A stretch of DNA of 64,000 nt from Leptolyngbyaceae cyanobacterium JSC-12 (GTDB lineage: Bacteria; Cyanobacteriota; Cyanobacteriia; Leptolyngbyales; Leptolyngbyaceae). A program made the position numbers and the translations under genes. Numbering within the stretch: position 1 is the stretch's first letter; each line of letters starts with the position of its first letter. The notes under the pieces were generated by a model. The model was given only the letters and a program-made list of their open reading frames with translations. It made no database searches and was not told the DNA's origin. The DNA is taken from assembly GCA_000309945.1 (NCBI GenBank), contig CM001633.1, forward strand, positions 3,374,199 to 3,438,198, in the 5' to 3' direction. Of the stretch, positions 47,357 through 55,456 are shown piece after piece.

Positions 47357-47842
47357 TTAGCTCAAACCAGAGGAGATGTAGTCGAGGTAAACACCCATTT
47401 CCTTACCAGCATCGGCACCGACTAGACCAGCAGTTACTTCTTTCATTGCTTGAATTGCTTGAACCGTAGCAGCAATTGGTACACCCAAGGAGTTGTAGGT
47501 TTCTTTCAAGCCGTTCAGAACACGCTCGTCCAGAATAGACGGGTCACCAGCCAGCATGGCATAGGTAGCATAGCGGAGGTAGTAGTCGAGGTCACGGATG
47601 CAAGCAGCGTAACGACGAGTAGTGTACATGTTACCACCGGGACGGGTGATATCAGAGTACAACAAGGACTTAGCAACAGCCTCTTTCACAATTGCAGCAG
47701 CGTTAGCGCTGATGGTGGTAGCTGCACGTACGCGCAGTTCCCCTGTGGAGAAGTATCCTTTTAGCTTTTCTAAAGCAGCAGTGTCCAAGTACTTACCTTG
47801 AACGTCAGAAGAATTAATGACAGCGGTAATTGCGTCTTGCAT
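47357..47842 (-). CDS. apcB: Allophycocyanin beta subunit
   Basis: 161-residue beta chain of allophycocyanin, core of the phycobilisome. Phycocyanobilin attaches to Cys81 ([20 protein letters not shown]). Asn71 in [10 protein letters not shown] is the site methylated in beta subunits. AAGGA lies eight bases upstream of the ATG. It follows apcA by 122 bases on the same strand. The first 20 residues ([20 protein letters not shown]) are typical of the family. Confidence 0.98.
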   Translation of the reverse strand: MQDAITAVINSSDVQGKYLDTAALEKLKGYFSTGELRVRAATTISANAAAIVKEAVAKSLLYSDITRPGGNMYTTRRYAACIRDLDYYLRYATYAMLAGDPSILDERVLNGLKETYNSLGVPIAATVQAIQAMKEVTAGLVGADAGKEMGVYLDYISSGLS

Positions 47843-47964
47843 GATTGAAATCCTTAAATTGCGTAATCTTACGAAATGTTATGCGAACAATCCAGGTGGT
47901 TGGTAATTAGGCAGTGAAGATTGGTAATCGACATTTCCAATTTTCAGTTCCCGATTCCCTGGTG

Positions 47965-48450
47965 TTAGCTCATCGCACCAATCACGTAGTCGAAGTAGCC
48001 AGATGCTTCAGCGGCATCTTCAGCAGACATCAAGGAAGTTGCAACGCTCTTCATGGCACGAACGCCTTCAGCCACTGCCTCGATGGGAGTGCCGAGAGAC
48101 TTGTACATTTCACGCACACCCACGATACCGATTTCTTCGATGGGGGTTACGTCGCCAGCAACTACACCGTAGGTTACGAGACGCAGATAGTAATCCAGGT
48201 CGCGCAGGCAGGTAGCGGTCATTTCTTCGCCGTAAGCGTTTCCACCAGGAGAAACAACGTCAGGACGCTTTTGGAACAGTTGATCGCCTGCTTGCTTCAC
48301 GATGCGCTCACGAGATTCGCTCAGAGTTTGAGCAATCCGCAGACGCTTTTCACCAGAACCAACAAAGCTCTTAATCCGATCCAGTTCGCCAGGGCTCAGG
48401 TAACGAGCTTCAGCATCTGCATTCACGATTGACTTCGTGACAATACTCAT
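47965..48450 (-). CDS. apcA: Allophycocyanin alpha subunit
   Basis: 161-residue alpha chain that pairs with ApcB; bilin-binding Cys81 lies in [20 protein letters not shown]. The opening [20 protein letters not shown] is family-typical. GGAGGAATCCATCA precedes the ATG, a strong ribosome site. First gene of apcABC; its promoter must lie within the 260-base spacer 48451-48710. apcE, often directly upstream in other cyanobacteria, is absent here. Confidence 0.98.
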   Translation of the reverse strand: MSIVTKSIVNADAEARYLSPGELDRIKSFVGSGEKRLRIAQTLSESRERIVKQAGDQLFQKRPDVVSPGGNAYGEEMTATCLRDLDYYLRLVTYGVVAGDVTPIEEIGIVGVREMYKSLGTPIEAVAEGVRAMKSVATSLMSAEDAAEASGYFDYVIGAMS

Positions 48451-48710
48451 TGATGGATTCCTCCAGAAGAATGTAACCGATTATGTTTAAACGGGGATTC
48501 CCAGATGGGGTTCTAAGTCTGCCTTGATTAGGATTCTCAGTTCGACACTAGAAAACTAGAGTCAAACTAGTACAACACGGAAGCTGGAAATGCCTAACAT
48601 TAACAGCTTCGAGCAGTACAGCACCTTTAGACTCAGTTACCTTCCGAGATTATTGTGCGGCATTGAGTTCACACTCCAAGACTGCGTGTAATAGTTTGTA
48701 ATAATTGTCC

Positions 48711-49175
48711 TCAGATTTGAGTGAAGGCATCGATGATGTAGTCGGTAAGCACTAGACGATAGCCAGCGGCGATCGCGGTGGTTTCTCCATCGACCATTGA
48801 TACATCTACTGCCCCTGATAATTTCTCGCAATTTACTAGTGCCACATCAAACCGGCAGGGAAGTTGTTCCCAAGCAGGATGCTGCATTAGAAATAGTTCA
48901 GCAGTTTTCCAGAGTTTGGCTTGTTTTTGAGCCGTCAATGCCAGTTTGCCATCTTCATCCCAATTGTTGCCGCGCCGAGTTTTGACTTCCACAAAGGCGA
49001 TCGCAACGAGGTCGGCAGTTTCAGCATTGAGCTCCCCTACAATGAGATCGAGTTCCCCCCAGCGACAATGCCAGCGTTGCTGTAGCAATTTCCACCCACG
49101 ACGCTGAAGCCAGCGGGCAACCAATGCCTCACCAAGAAAGCCAGGGTCGGGATTGGGAGACTTGGGATGAGGCAT
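48711..49175 (-). CDS. YraN-family endonuclease-like protein
   Basis: 154 residues of the UPF0102/YraN family, a restriction-endonuclease fold. The core is GFLGEALVARWLQRRGWKLL at about 12-31, then RWHCRWGELDLIVGE with the E-x-D pair, and IAFVEVKTRRG with the E-x-K catalytic pair. A long insertion and C-terminal extension (SMVDGETTAIAAGYRLVLTD) are cyanobacterial features. Role in nucleic acid metabolism is presumed only. Upstream of apcA in the same direction, 260 bases away. Confidence 0.88.
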   Translation of the reverse strand: MPHPKSPNPDPGFLGEALVARWLQRRGWKLLQQRWHCRWGELDLIVGELNAETADLVAIAFVEVKTRRGNNWDEDGKLALTAQKQAKLWKTAELFLMQHPAWEQLPCRFDVALVNCEKLSGAVDVSMVDGETTAIAAGYRLVLTDYIIDAFTQI

Positions 49176-49516
49176 GGGAAGGGGGAAAGGGGAAATGGGG
49201 ATAGGAAATATGAGGATGAAAGAAAAAGTTAGAGATTGGAGATTAGAGCTTTAGAGATTGCGGATTGAGGAGTTAGAGAATTTTGAATGTCTTCCCTAAT
49301 TTGTCTCCCTCCCTTACTCCCCATCAGTTCTGACTTCTAACTCCTACTTCTTACTTCCCCCTTCCCCTTTACTTTATGAGAATTTATGACCAAAGGTATC
49401 GCTCTGTTGCAGTTTCAGCGTTGTTGCAGAGATGGTTGACGGATTCCGCTAGGATCGAAAAACGGACAACATGAAGACTGTAACGCTGACACTGTAACGC
49501 TGGTATAGATGCACGC
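49176..49516. other. Repeat-like spacer between divergent genes
   Basis: 341 bases between yraN (minus) and the pentapeptide gene (plus). It holds degenerate TTAGAGATTG-type units (about 49227-49285), a pyrimidine-rich block (TTCTGACTTCTAACTCCTAC and similar, about 49325-49370), and a 14-bp duplication of ACTGTAACGCTGAC (49477-49490; the first 12 bases recur at 49491-49502) just before the pentapeptide start. No gene seen. Confidence 0.5.
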
Positions 49517-50095
49517 ATGGCTACGAAACACTTCAGTCATTCAGACCACTATTCAGAGTTGAGCCCCCCCCCGGTTGACGGGGCAGATCGTGGGGTGGTG
49601 TCTCAAATTCTTCTAGAGAAAGGGCTACGAATGTTAACGATCGCCCTAGTAGGAATCTCAGTCTGGATAATGTTAGTAGTGCCGACTCTGGCAGATGATT
49701 ACAACAAGGAATTTTTAGTGGGTGCTGACTTTTCCGGTCGAGTGTTGACTGATTCTAGTTTTACCAAAGCCAATCTGCGCGAAAGTAATTTTCGCGGAGC
49801 TGATTTGCATGGAGTTAGCTTTTTTGGTGCCAACTTGGAAGGGGCAAACCTGGAGGGGGCGGATCTCCGCAACGCCACGTTGGATACCGCCCGGCTTAGT
49901 CGCTCCAATCTGAAAAATGCAAATCTCGAGGGCGCATTTGCCTTCAACGCGAAATTTGATGGCGCAACAATTGATGGTGCTGACTTTACAGGGGTGGATA
50001 TGCGGCAGGATGTGCAGCATGCATTGTGCGATCGCGCCGCTGGTACTAATCCCACGACAAAACGCAACACCCGGGATACCCTCAATTGCGATTAA
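49517..50095 (+). CDS. Pentapeptide-repeat protein, probably lumenal
   Basis: 192 residues. A hydrophobic segment (about 38-56, ending VVPTLADD) is followed by about twelve A(D/N)LXX units from residue 68 to 155 (GADLHGVSFFGANLEGANLE and so on), forming a right-handed beta helix. The C-terminal part has Cys in HALCDRAAG and a final NCD, as in lumenal pentapeptide proteins. The start is uncertain: ATG 49517 gives a long N-region, while ATG 49631 (GAAAGGG upstream) would start just at the signal. Confidence 0.82.
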   Translation: MATKHFSHSDHYSELSPPPVDGADRGVVSQILLEKGLRMLTIALVGISVWIMLVVPTLADDYNKEFLVGADFSGRVLTDSSFTKANLRESNFRGADLHGVSFFGANLEGANLEGADLRNATLDTARLSRSNLKNANLEGAFAFNAKFDGATIDGADFTGVDMRQDVQHALCDRAAGTNPTTKRNTRDTLNCD

Positions 50096-50191
50096 TTTCC
50101 TCTCTCCATCGAGCCAGTATCAGGTATTGAACCTACACTCTGTCTCTAAGTTTCTGTTCTCCATCCCCATTTCCCTTCGCTTCCCCTTGCC

Positions 50192-52111
50192 TCAAATCTC
50201 TAACAGCGGCACTCGCACTAAATCTTCAAACATCACCTGCCGTTCTTGCTCTAGTTGTTTAATGCGCTGATCTTCAGCGTAGATTTTTTTCTGATACAGG
50301 TGTCCTAAATCAGGAGCAGTTGCCCAATCAAGGCTTTGCAGCAAGTCCAGCAGATGACGACGGCGTTTCTCGCACATCACTTTTTCCATAGCAGCAACAG
50401 CAGTGCGAATTACCAGCATTGCCCGTTGCGTATTCAGGTAATGAGTTTCATCCAGTTGAAACAGGGAATAAACACGAGATAGTTCCGTGGAAACTTCAAT
50501 GTCTGCTTCTTCTAGCAGACTCAATAAATTTACGGAGGCATCAGTTAGGTCAATGCCTTGCTCTTTCAAGTGCAGAATCTGCCGCCAGAGGTGCCGATGA
50601 TGCGAGAGGCTGAATTCAAGATCCCGCTCTTCCAGAGATGACTCAATCAGGGCGCGATGTTGCGGTTTATGAATATAGAGCCGCAGCAGTTGTTCCTCGG
50701 CTTCTTCCAGCAAGGTGCGATCGCTGCGCGTTTGCCACTTTTGGGAACGTCCATGCCAGCGTTCCCCCCGCACTTGCAAACGCAAATCTTCCTCTAGTTG
50801 CAGCATCAGGCGAGAATCGCCCTGGCTCAACCGCTCGGCACAGCGATGGATGTAATGAGTCCGCAGGGTTGCGCTTGGCAAATTGCCCAGGAGTTTCACC
50901 ATCGCCTGCACCATTGTCTGAAACTGGTCTGCCTGTTTCGGGTCTCGTTCGGCAATGGCTCGTTCAATCTGCCAATCTAACCATAGTGGAGCTGTATCGA
51001 CCAACTCCTGATACTCCGCCGCTGAATGGCTTTTGAGGAACTCATCCGGGTCTTTGCCAGCCGGAATATTGAGCACCCGCAGTTGAATATCTCCCCGATA
51101 AGCCAGCATTTCTACTTCGCTTACGGCTCGCTCTGCCGCCTGATTCCCAGCATTGTCTGCATCAAAGTTTAATACTATCCGCTTTGACTCGGTGTAGCGC
51201 AGCAGTTGCCGCACCTGAGCCGAACTGAGCGCTGTCCCCATTGAGGCAACAACGTTTGTAATCCCAGCATCGTGCAGCGCGATTACATCAAAATAACCTT
51301 CCACTACTACGGCTTGATCCTGCTTGGCGATCGCGGCACGGGCTTTATCCAGCCCAAACAACAACTTGCCCTTATCAAATAGCTCCGTTTCCGGTGAATT
51401 GAGATATTTGGGCTGTTCATCTGTCAGAGTACGCCCGCCAAACCCCACCACGCGCCCCTGCAAATCATGAATCGGAATCATCAGGCGATCGCGAAACCGA
51501 TCATAAAAGCCGCCCCCCGTTTTGCGCGGCACCAATAACCCTGCTTTTTCTACCAGTTCCACTGGGTAGTGCTTCTGCTCCACCAAATAGCCATACAGCG
51601 TTTCCCAACCCGCAGGCGCATAGCCCAACTGAAATTGCTGCATAGTTTCTCGATTCAGGTGACGCTGAGCCTGTAAATATTTCAATGCTGCTTGCCCTGC
51701 TGGTTGATAGAGAGCATGTTCATAGAACTTCGTCGTGACAGCAAGAATCTCATACAGTTGATCCCGTAACGAAACTTGGCGTTGAAACTCCTGCCGTTCT
51801 TCCGGCTTCAACGTTTGCACAGGAACTTGATAGCGTCGTGCCAGATCCAGCACTACCTCGCTGAATGGACGCTTACCCAGTTCCATCAAAAACTTTATCG
51901 CGTTCCCGCCTGCACCGCAGCTAAAGCAGTAGTAAAACTGCTTCCCTGGACTGACCGTAAAACTAGGGGACTTGTCATCGTGGAACGGGCATAATCCAAC
52001 AAAATCCTTGCCCTGCTTCCGTAACACCACATGTTCCGACACCACATCCACAATGTCTGTTCGTTGCTTGACCTGTTCAATCGTTTCTGGGTGGAGGCGG
52101 GGGATGTCCAT
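50192..52111 (-). CDS. dnaG: DNA primase
   Basis: Synthesises RNA primers for replication. The N-terminal CHC2 zinc ligands are Cys41 and His44 (CPFHDDKSPSF) and Cys62 and Cys65 (CFSCGAGG). A TOPRIM domain follows near 255-340 (AVVVEGYFDVIALHDAGI, NFDADNAG), then a helicase-binding C-terminal region. I chose the ATG at 52111 (639 residues) because homologs begin near MDIPRLHPETIEQVKQRTDI; the frame to 52342 adds 77 residues of unlikely composition. No ribosome site is evident. Confidence 0.95.
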   Translation of the reverse strand: MDIPRLHPETIEQVKQRTDIVDVVSEHVVLRKQGKDFVGLCPFHDDKSPSFTVSPGKQFYYCFSCGAGGNAIKFLMELGKRPFSEVVLDLARRYQVPVQTLKPEERQEFQRQVSLRDQLYEILAVTTKFYEHALYQPAGQAALKYLQAQRHLNRETMQQFQLGYAPAGWETLYGYLVEQKHYPVELVEKAGLLVPRKTGGGFYDRFRDRLMIPIHDLQGRVVGFGGRTLTDEQPKYLNSPETELFDKGKLLFGLDKARAAIAKQDQAVVVEGYFDVIALHDAGITNVVASMGTALSSAQVRQLLRYTESKRIVLNFDADNAGNQAAERAVSEVEMLAYRGDIQLRVLNIPAGKDPDEFLKSHSAAEYQELVDTAPLWLDWQIERAIAERDPKQADQFQTMVQAMVKLLGNLPSATLRTHYIHRCAERLSQGDSRLMLQLEEDLRLQVRGERWHGRSQKWQTRSDRTLLEEAEEQLLRLYIHKPQHRALIESSLEERDLEFSLSHHRHLWRQILHLKEQGIDLTDASVNLLSLLEEADIEVSTELSRVYSLFQLDETHYLNTQRAMLVIRTAVAAMEKVMCEKRRRHLLDLLQSLDWATAPDLGHLYQKKIYAEDQRIKQLEQERQVMFEDLVRVPLLEI

Positions 52112-52420
52112 GGGGGTAGAGGAGAGGGGGAGGTGAAGGAGATGGGGGGAGAAAAAGCAGTCCGGAGGTGATGGAAATGAGCGATCACGCGTTTGCCCAA
52201 TCATCAGCGCAGATTTGGATACTGATTGTAGCGAACAGCTACATCCTTTGCGGCTGATTCTTTTGAAATTCTTCTGACTTCTGACTCTTTTCTTTTGGGC
52301 AAAAGACACCGCATTTTCCAATTCCCGACTTTCTGTTTCCAACTTTTTGCTCCCATTCTCCGTTCTTGAGCTACAACTGGCTCTAGTAAAGTCCTGTTCT
52401 GGGATAAGGGGCTTTGGCGC

Positions 52421-53785
52421 ATGGGACGGATCTTTGTTTCGGCAGGCTATGACAGCTTAGAGAGTCGCAGATTAGACGTAACTGGGACTATGTCTGTGAA
52501 GGATGTAGTCATGATCCGGGATCTGGTTGTGACAGATTTGCGATCGCGGGGGTTTGAAGTCCTTGCCGTTCCAGATGAATTGGGAGGAGATCAAACCATC
52601 CGCTGGATTAATAGCCGCGATCGCAGTGGGGACATTGCCCTAGAAATTTACGCCAATGCCCATGCAAACCCAGTCATGCGGGGAACGGGAGTGTATTACA
52701 TCGTTAACAACAGCGAACGCAAGCAACACGCTGACTTGATTCTGCTGGCGTTGACCCGTCGGTTACCCCAACTGCTGATTCGGGGAGCCTTACCCGACAC
52801 CAGTTCAGAATTGGGACAGGTGAGCTTTTGTCGGCAATTGGTACCACCGTCGCTCTACTTACAAATTGGCTTTTTGACCAATCTTGACGATCGCACCCTG
52901 ATTCAAAATCACCGTCAGGAAATCGCCCGCGGCATTGCCGATGGGTTAGCTGCCTGGAGTCGGGTGGTATCTGAAGGGACCTCGCCTCCCGCCGCGATCG
53001 GGCAACCTGTTGTGCCACCATCGACCATCCCTGTTCCAGTCAACATTAGTGTCAATGAGCGACCGTATGGTGAACTGGGAATCATGGTAAACGGCAACGC
53101 CTACATCCCGGTTGATCTAGCAGACCGGTTGGGCATGAAGTTGAATCATTCTCCAGCGCATCGCCGCTTGACCTACGGCAACGTGGTATACGTCAAGGCA
53201 ATTGAACTACGAGAGGCGGATATTTCAGTAACCTGGAACCCTACCACGCGAACCGTCAACATCCGCTCTATCCTGCAAATCTGCCGACCGTTTCGGGAAA
53301 TTACCGGGCGTGGGTACACAACGGAAGTCCAAATGTTAATGTTCCTCAAAGCTCATAATGAAATGGGACTTTCCCAGTTTCCTGATGTCGCACGATTGTA
53401 TCGGGATGAAGGGGCAAACGAGGGAATTCGTTACGATATTGCCTTTGCCCAAATGTGTGTAGAAACTGATTTTCTCCGCTTTGGCGGCATGACAAAACCC
53501 AACCAGAACAACTTTGGTGGGTTAGGAACGGTAGGCGGCAACCCAGAAGGAGCAAGTTTTCCCAGTGCTCGGATTGGGGTGCGTGCTCACATTCAACATC
53601 TCAAAGCCTACGCCAACACTGAACCGCTGCGAGAAGAAATTGTCGATCCTCGTTTTCACCTGGTGACACGGGGCATTGCTCCATCCATCGAGGACCTAAC
53701 CGGGCGATGGTCGGCAGATTTGAATTATAGCGATCGCATCCTGTCCGTCCTTCGCCAGCTTTACGAAGCAGCAGGCTTACTATAG
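52421..53785 (+). CDS. N-acetylmuramoyl-L-alanine amidase with glucosaminidase domain
   Basis: 454 residues combining an Amidase_3-type domain (about 1-185: FVSAGYDSLESRRL, ALEIYANAHANP, LYLQIGFLTNLDD) with a middle copper-amine-oxidase-N-like strand region (about 215-290) and a C-terminal glucosaminidase domain (about 305-454: YDIAFAQMCVETDFLRFGG with the catalytic Glu, NNFGGLGT). It would trim peptidoglycan. No signal peptide is evident. The layout recalls the hormogonium cell-tapering protein TftA of filamentous cyanobacteria, but this is from memory. Confidence 0.83.
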   Translation: MGRIFVSAGYDSLESRRLDVTGTMSVKDVVMIRDLVVTDLRSRGFEVLAVPDELGGDQTIRWINSRDRSGDIALEIYANAHANPVMRGTGVYYIVNNSERKQHADLILLALTRRLPQLLIRGALPDTSSELGQVSFCRQLVPPSLYLQIGFLTNLDDRTLIQNHRQEIARGIADGLAAWSRVVSEGTSPPAAIGQPVVPPSTIPVPVNISVNERPYGELGIMVNGNAYIPVDLADRLGMKLNHSPAHRRLTYGNVVYVKAIELREADISVTWNPTTRTVNIRSILQICRPFREITGRGYTTEVQMLMFLKAHNEMGLSQFPDVARLYRDEGANEGIRYDIAFAQMCVETDFLRFGGMTKPNQNNFGGLGTVGGNPEGASFPSARIGVRAHIQHLKAYANTEPLREEIVDPRFHLVTRGIAPSIEDLTGRWSADLNYSDRILSVLRQLYEAAGLL

Positions 53786-53808
53786 ATGTGTCTGCTCAAA
53801 TCATCTGC

Positions 53809-54621
53809 TCAAATAAATACACGATGCTGCAATGAAGGCATCTGGCGACGGACTTGTTCCAGACGAGTTGGTTCAATGCTGGCGATCGCAACACCTGGCT
53901 TATCCCCCGCATCTGCCAGCACAGTTCCCCACGGATCAACAATCATGGCATGCCCATGAGTCTGGCGCATAGCATAGTGATGCCCGGTTTGAGCAGGCGC
54001 GATGATGTAGCAAGTATTTTCAATCGCACGTGCCTGAAGTAACACTTGCCAGTGGTCTTTGCCAGTAAAGGCAGTGAACGCAGCAGGTACAAACAGCACC
54101 TCCGCCCCCATCTGCGATAGATGGCGATAGAGCTCCGGAAAGCGCACATCGTAGCAAACTGACAAACCCAGGTTCCCCAGTTCCTTGGATGGATAAATGG
54201 GTGGCATTTTCATCCCTGCCACAACTGTTCCTGATTCGCGATAAGTGTTGCCATCCGGCACATTCACATCAAACAAATGTACTTTCTCATATCGCGCAAG
54301 ATCATCACCATTGGGACCAACTAGCAGTGCCGTATTGTAAACCTTGCCGTTACCGACTGGAACTGGAAACCCCCCACCTAATATCGTGACCTGAAAGCGC
54401 TGTGCCATCGTCCTTAAAAACTTCTCACTGGCACGGGCGATCGCCTCTGCCTGGGCTAACTTTTCATGTTCTTCGCCCAGAAACGAAAAATTTTCTGGTA
54501 AGCCAATTAATTCGGCTCCTTGTCGTACTGCCAAGTCAATCAATTCCTCCGCCTGCACCAGATTTTTCTGGAGATCGGGAAGACTGGTCATTTGGATGGC
54601 AGCAGCCAAGTAAGACTTCAT
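53809..54621 (-). CDS. Carbon-nitrogen hydrolase (Nit2-like nitrilase family)
   Basis: 270 residues of the nitrilase superfamily. The catalytic triad is visible: Glu in IGLPENFSFLG near residue 42, Lys in RYEKVHLFDV near 110, and Cys in LGLSVCYDVRFPEL near 147. Sequence style suits the omega-amidase/deaminated glutathione amidase group (Nit1/Nit2). I chose the ATG at 54621, where the family's opening YLAAAIQMTS follows; the frame to 54657 is longer by 12. Convergent with the amidase gene, 23 bases apart. Confidence 0.9.
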   Translation of the reverse strand: MKSYLAAAIQMTSLPDLQKNLVQAEELIDLAVRQGAELIGLPENFSFLGEEHEKLAQAEAIARASEKFLRTMAQRFQVTILGGGFPVPVGNGKVYNTALLVGPNGDDLARYEKVHLFDVNVPDGNTYRESGTVVAGMKMPPIYPSKELGNLGLSVCYDVRFPELYRHLSQMGAEVLFVPAAFTAFTGKDHWQVLLQARAIENTCYIIAPAQTGHHYAMRQTHGHAMIVDPWGTVLADAGDKPGVAIASIEPTRLEQVRRQMPSLQHRVFI

Positions 54622-55072
54622 ACACCAAACCTTAGAAAGGATAAGAGCAACAAGCAAGAATCAGAATCAGGGCAAAAATAATGGACCAATGAACCGACAA
54701 GCAGTAAAAGCTTGCAGCGTGATTGCCACAACGAAGGGAGCAAGATTGCTAAACCTAAAGCAGGGAACTTTCTTCTCATTAAAGCAACTCAACCTAAAAA
54801 GTGATGCGCTAGGGGTAAATTTTTCATGACAACCTCTGTGTTAGTAAAACACCGGAAGCTTGAATTCAAGAGCTTTACGTCCAGAACACACTAATCCTGC
54901 TGAATTAAAGACAGTTTACTGCGTTGATTGCACTGTAGAATCTCTAAATCATTTATTAATTCGTATCCATCAATAATTCGTATCCAGCAAGCAAGCTTCA
55001 CGGCGGGGAAAACTCTGGCTTTCCTTGGCTCCTCAAAATAGCGTTGAGGGGAGTTTCTTTGAATTGCCTGCC
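54622..55072. other. Gene-free stretch with 17-bp direct repeat
   Basis: About 451 bases without convincing coding signal on either strand. AATTCGTATCCATCAAT (54958-54974) is followed directly by a near copy AATTCGTATCCAGCAAG (54975-54991), 15 of 17 matching. No tRNA-like T-loop was found. Confidence 0.5.
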
Positions 55073-55390
55073 TCAGTGCGCTCCACACCAATCAGGACAT
55101 TGGTCACTAATTTGCCAACCATAGGGATGAAAGCCACAAACAAGCGTTGTGCGACTTTCATGGGTATATCCATAGGCCATGCCATGGTAGTGCACACAGC
55201 CCTGACAAGCTTTCGGGCGAGATGGGATTCTATCTGTAAAACCAAGCTGCGATCGCAAAATGTGGCGTTTACTCTGCATCCGATGCCACTGGGCGTGGTC
55301 AGCTTTGCGGAAAAAGTAGTGAATTTTGCCAAACGGATATTGGGCGGCGTTCATGGCAGTGTGGATAGGGTCTACTCTTAGACTACCCAT
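55073..55390 (-). CDS. Small Cys/His-rich protein of unknown function
   Basis: About 105 residues. The C-terminal half carries a likely zinc site: KACQGCVHYHGMAYG (C-x2-C-x2-H), then LVCGFHPYGWQ and CPDWCGAH. I recall similar small proteins with CGFHPYGW and CPDW in cyanobacteria, of unknown role. The N-terminus (VDPIHTAMNAAQYPFGKIHY) is soluble. A sixty-base gap separates it from the kinase gene on the same strand, so cotranscription is possible. Confidence 0.6.
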   Translation of the reverse strand: MGSLRVDPIHTAMNAAQYPFGKIHYFFRKADHAQWHRMQSKRHILRSQLGFTDRIPSRPKACQGCVHYHGMAYGYTHESRTTLVCGFHPYGWQISDQCPDWCGAH

Positions 55391-55456
55391 ATTTACTCCC
55401 CAAGTTCTTCCCCCCTGCAGAATAACTACACAAGACTTAAAGGCAACACATCAGGC

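Noticed and set aside
49325-49370. CRISPR or other ordered array in pyrimidine-rich repeats
   Set aside because: The units are short, degenerate and lack spacers; they look like the simple repeats common in cyanobacterial spacers.
52112-52342. N-terminal extension of DNA primase
   Set aside because: The 77 residues have unlikely composition, and the primase family begins at the ATG at 52111.
55025-55381. Plus-strand ORF of 118 residues
   Set aside because: It lies opposite the Cys/His-rich minus-strand ORF, whose conserved-looking motifs make it the better candidate.
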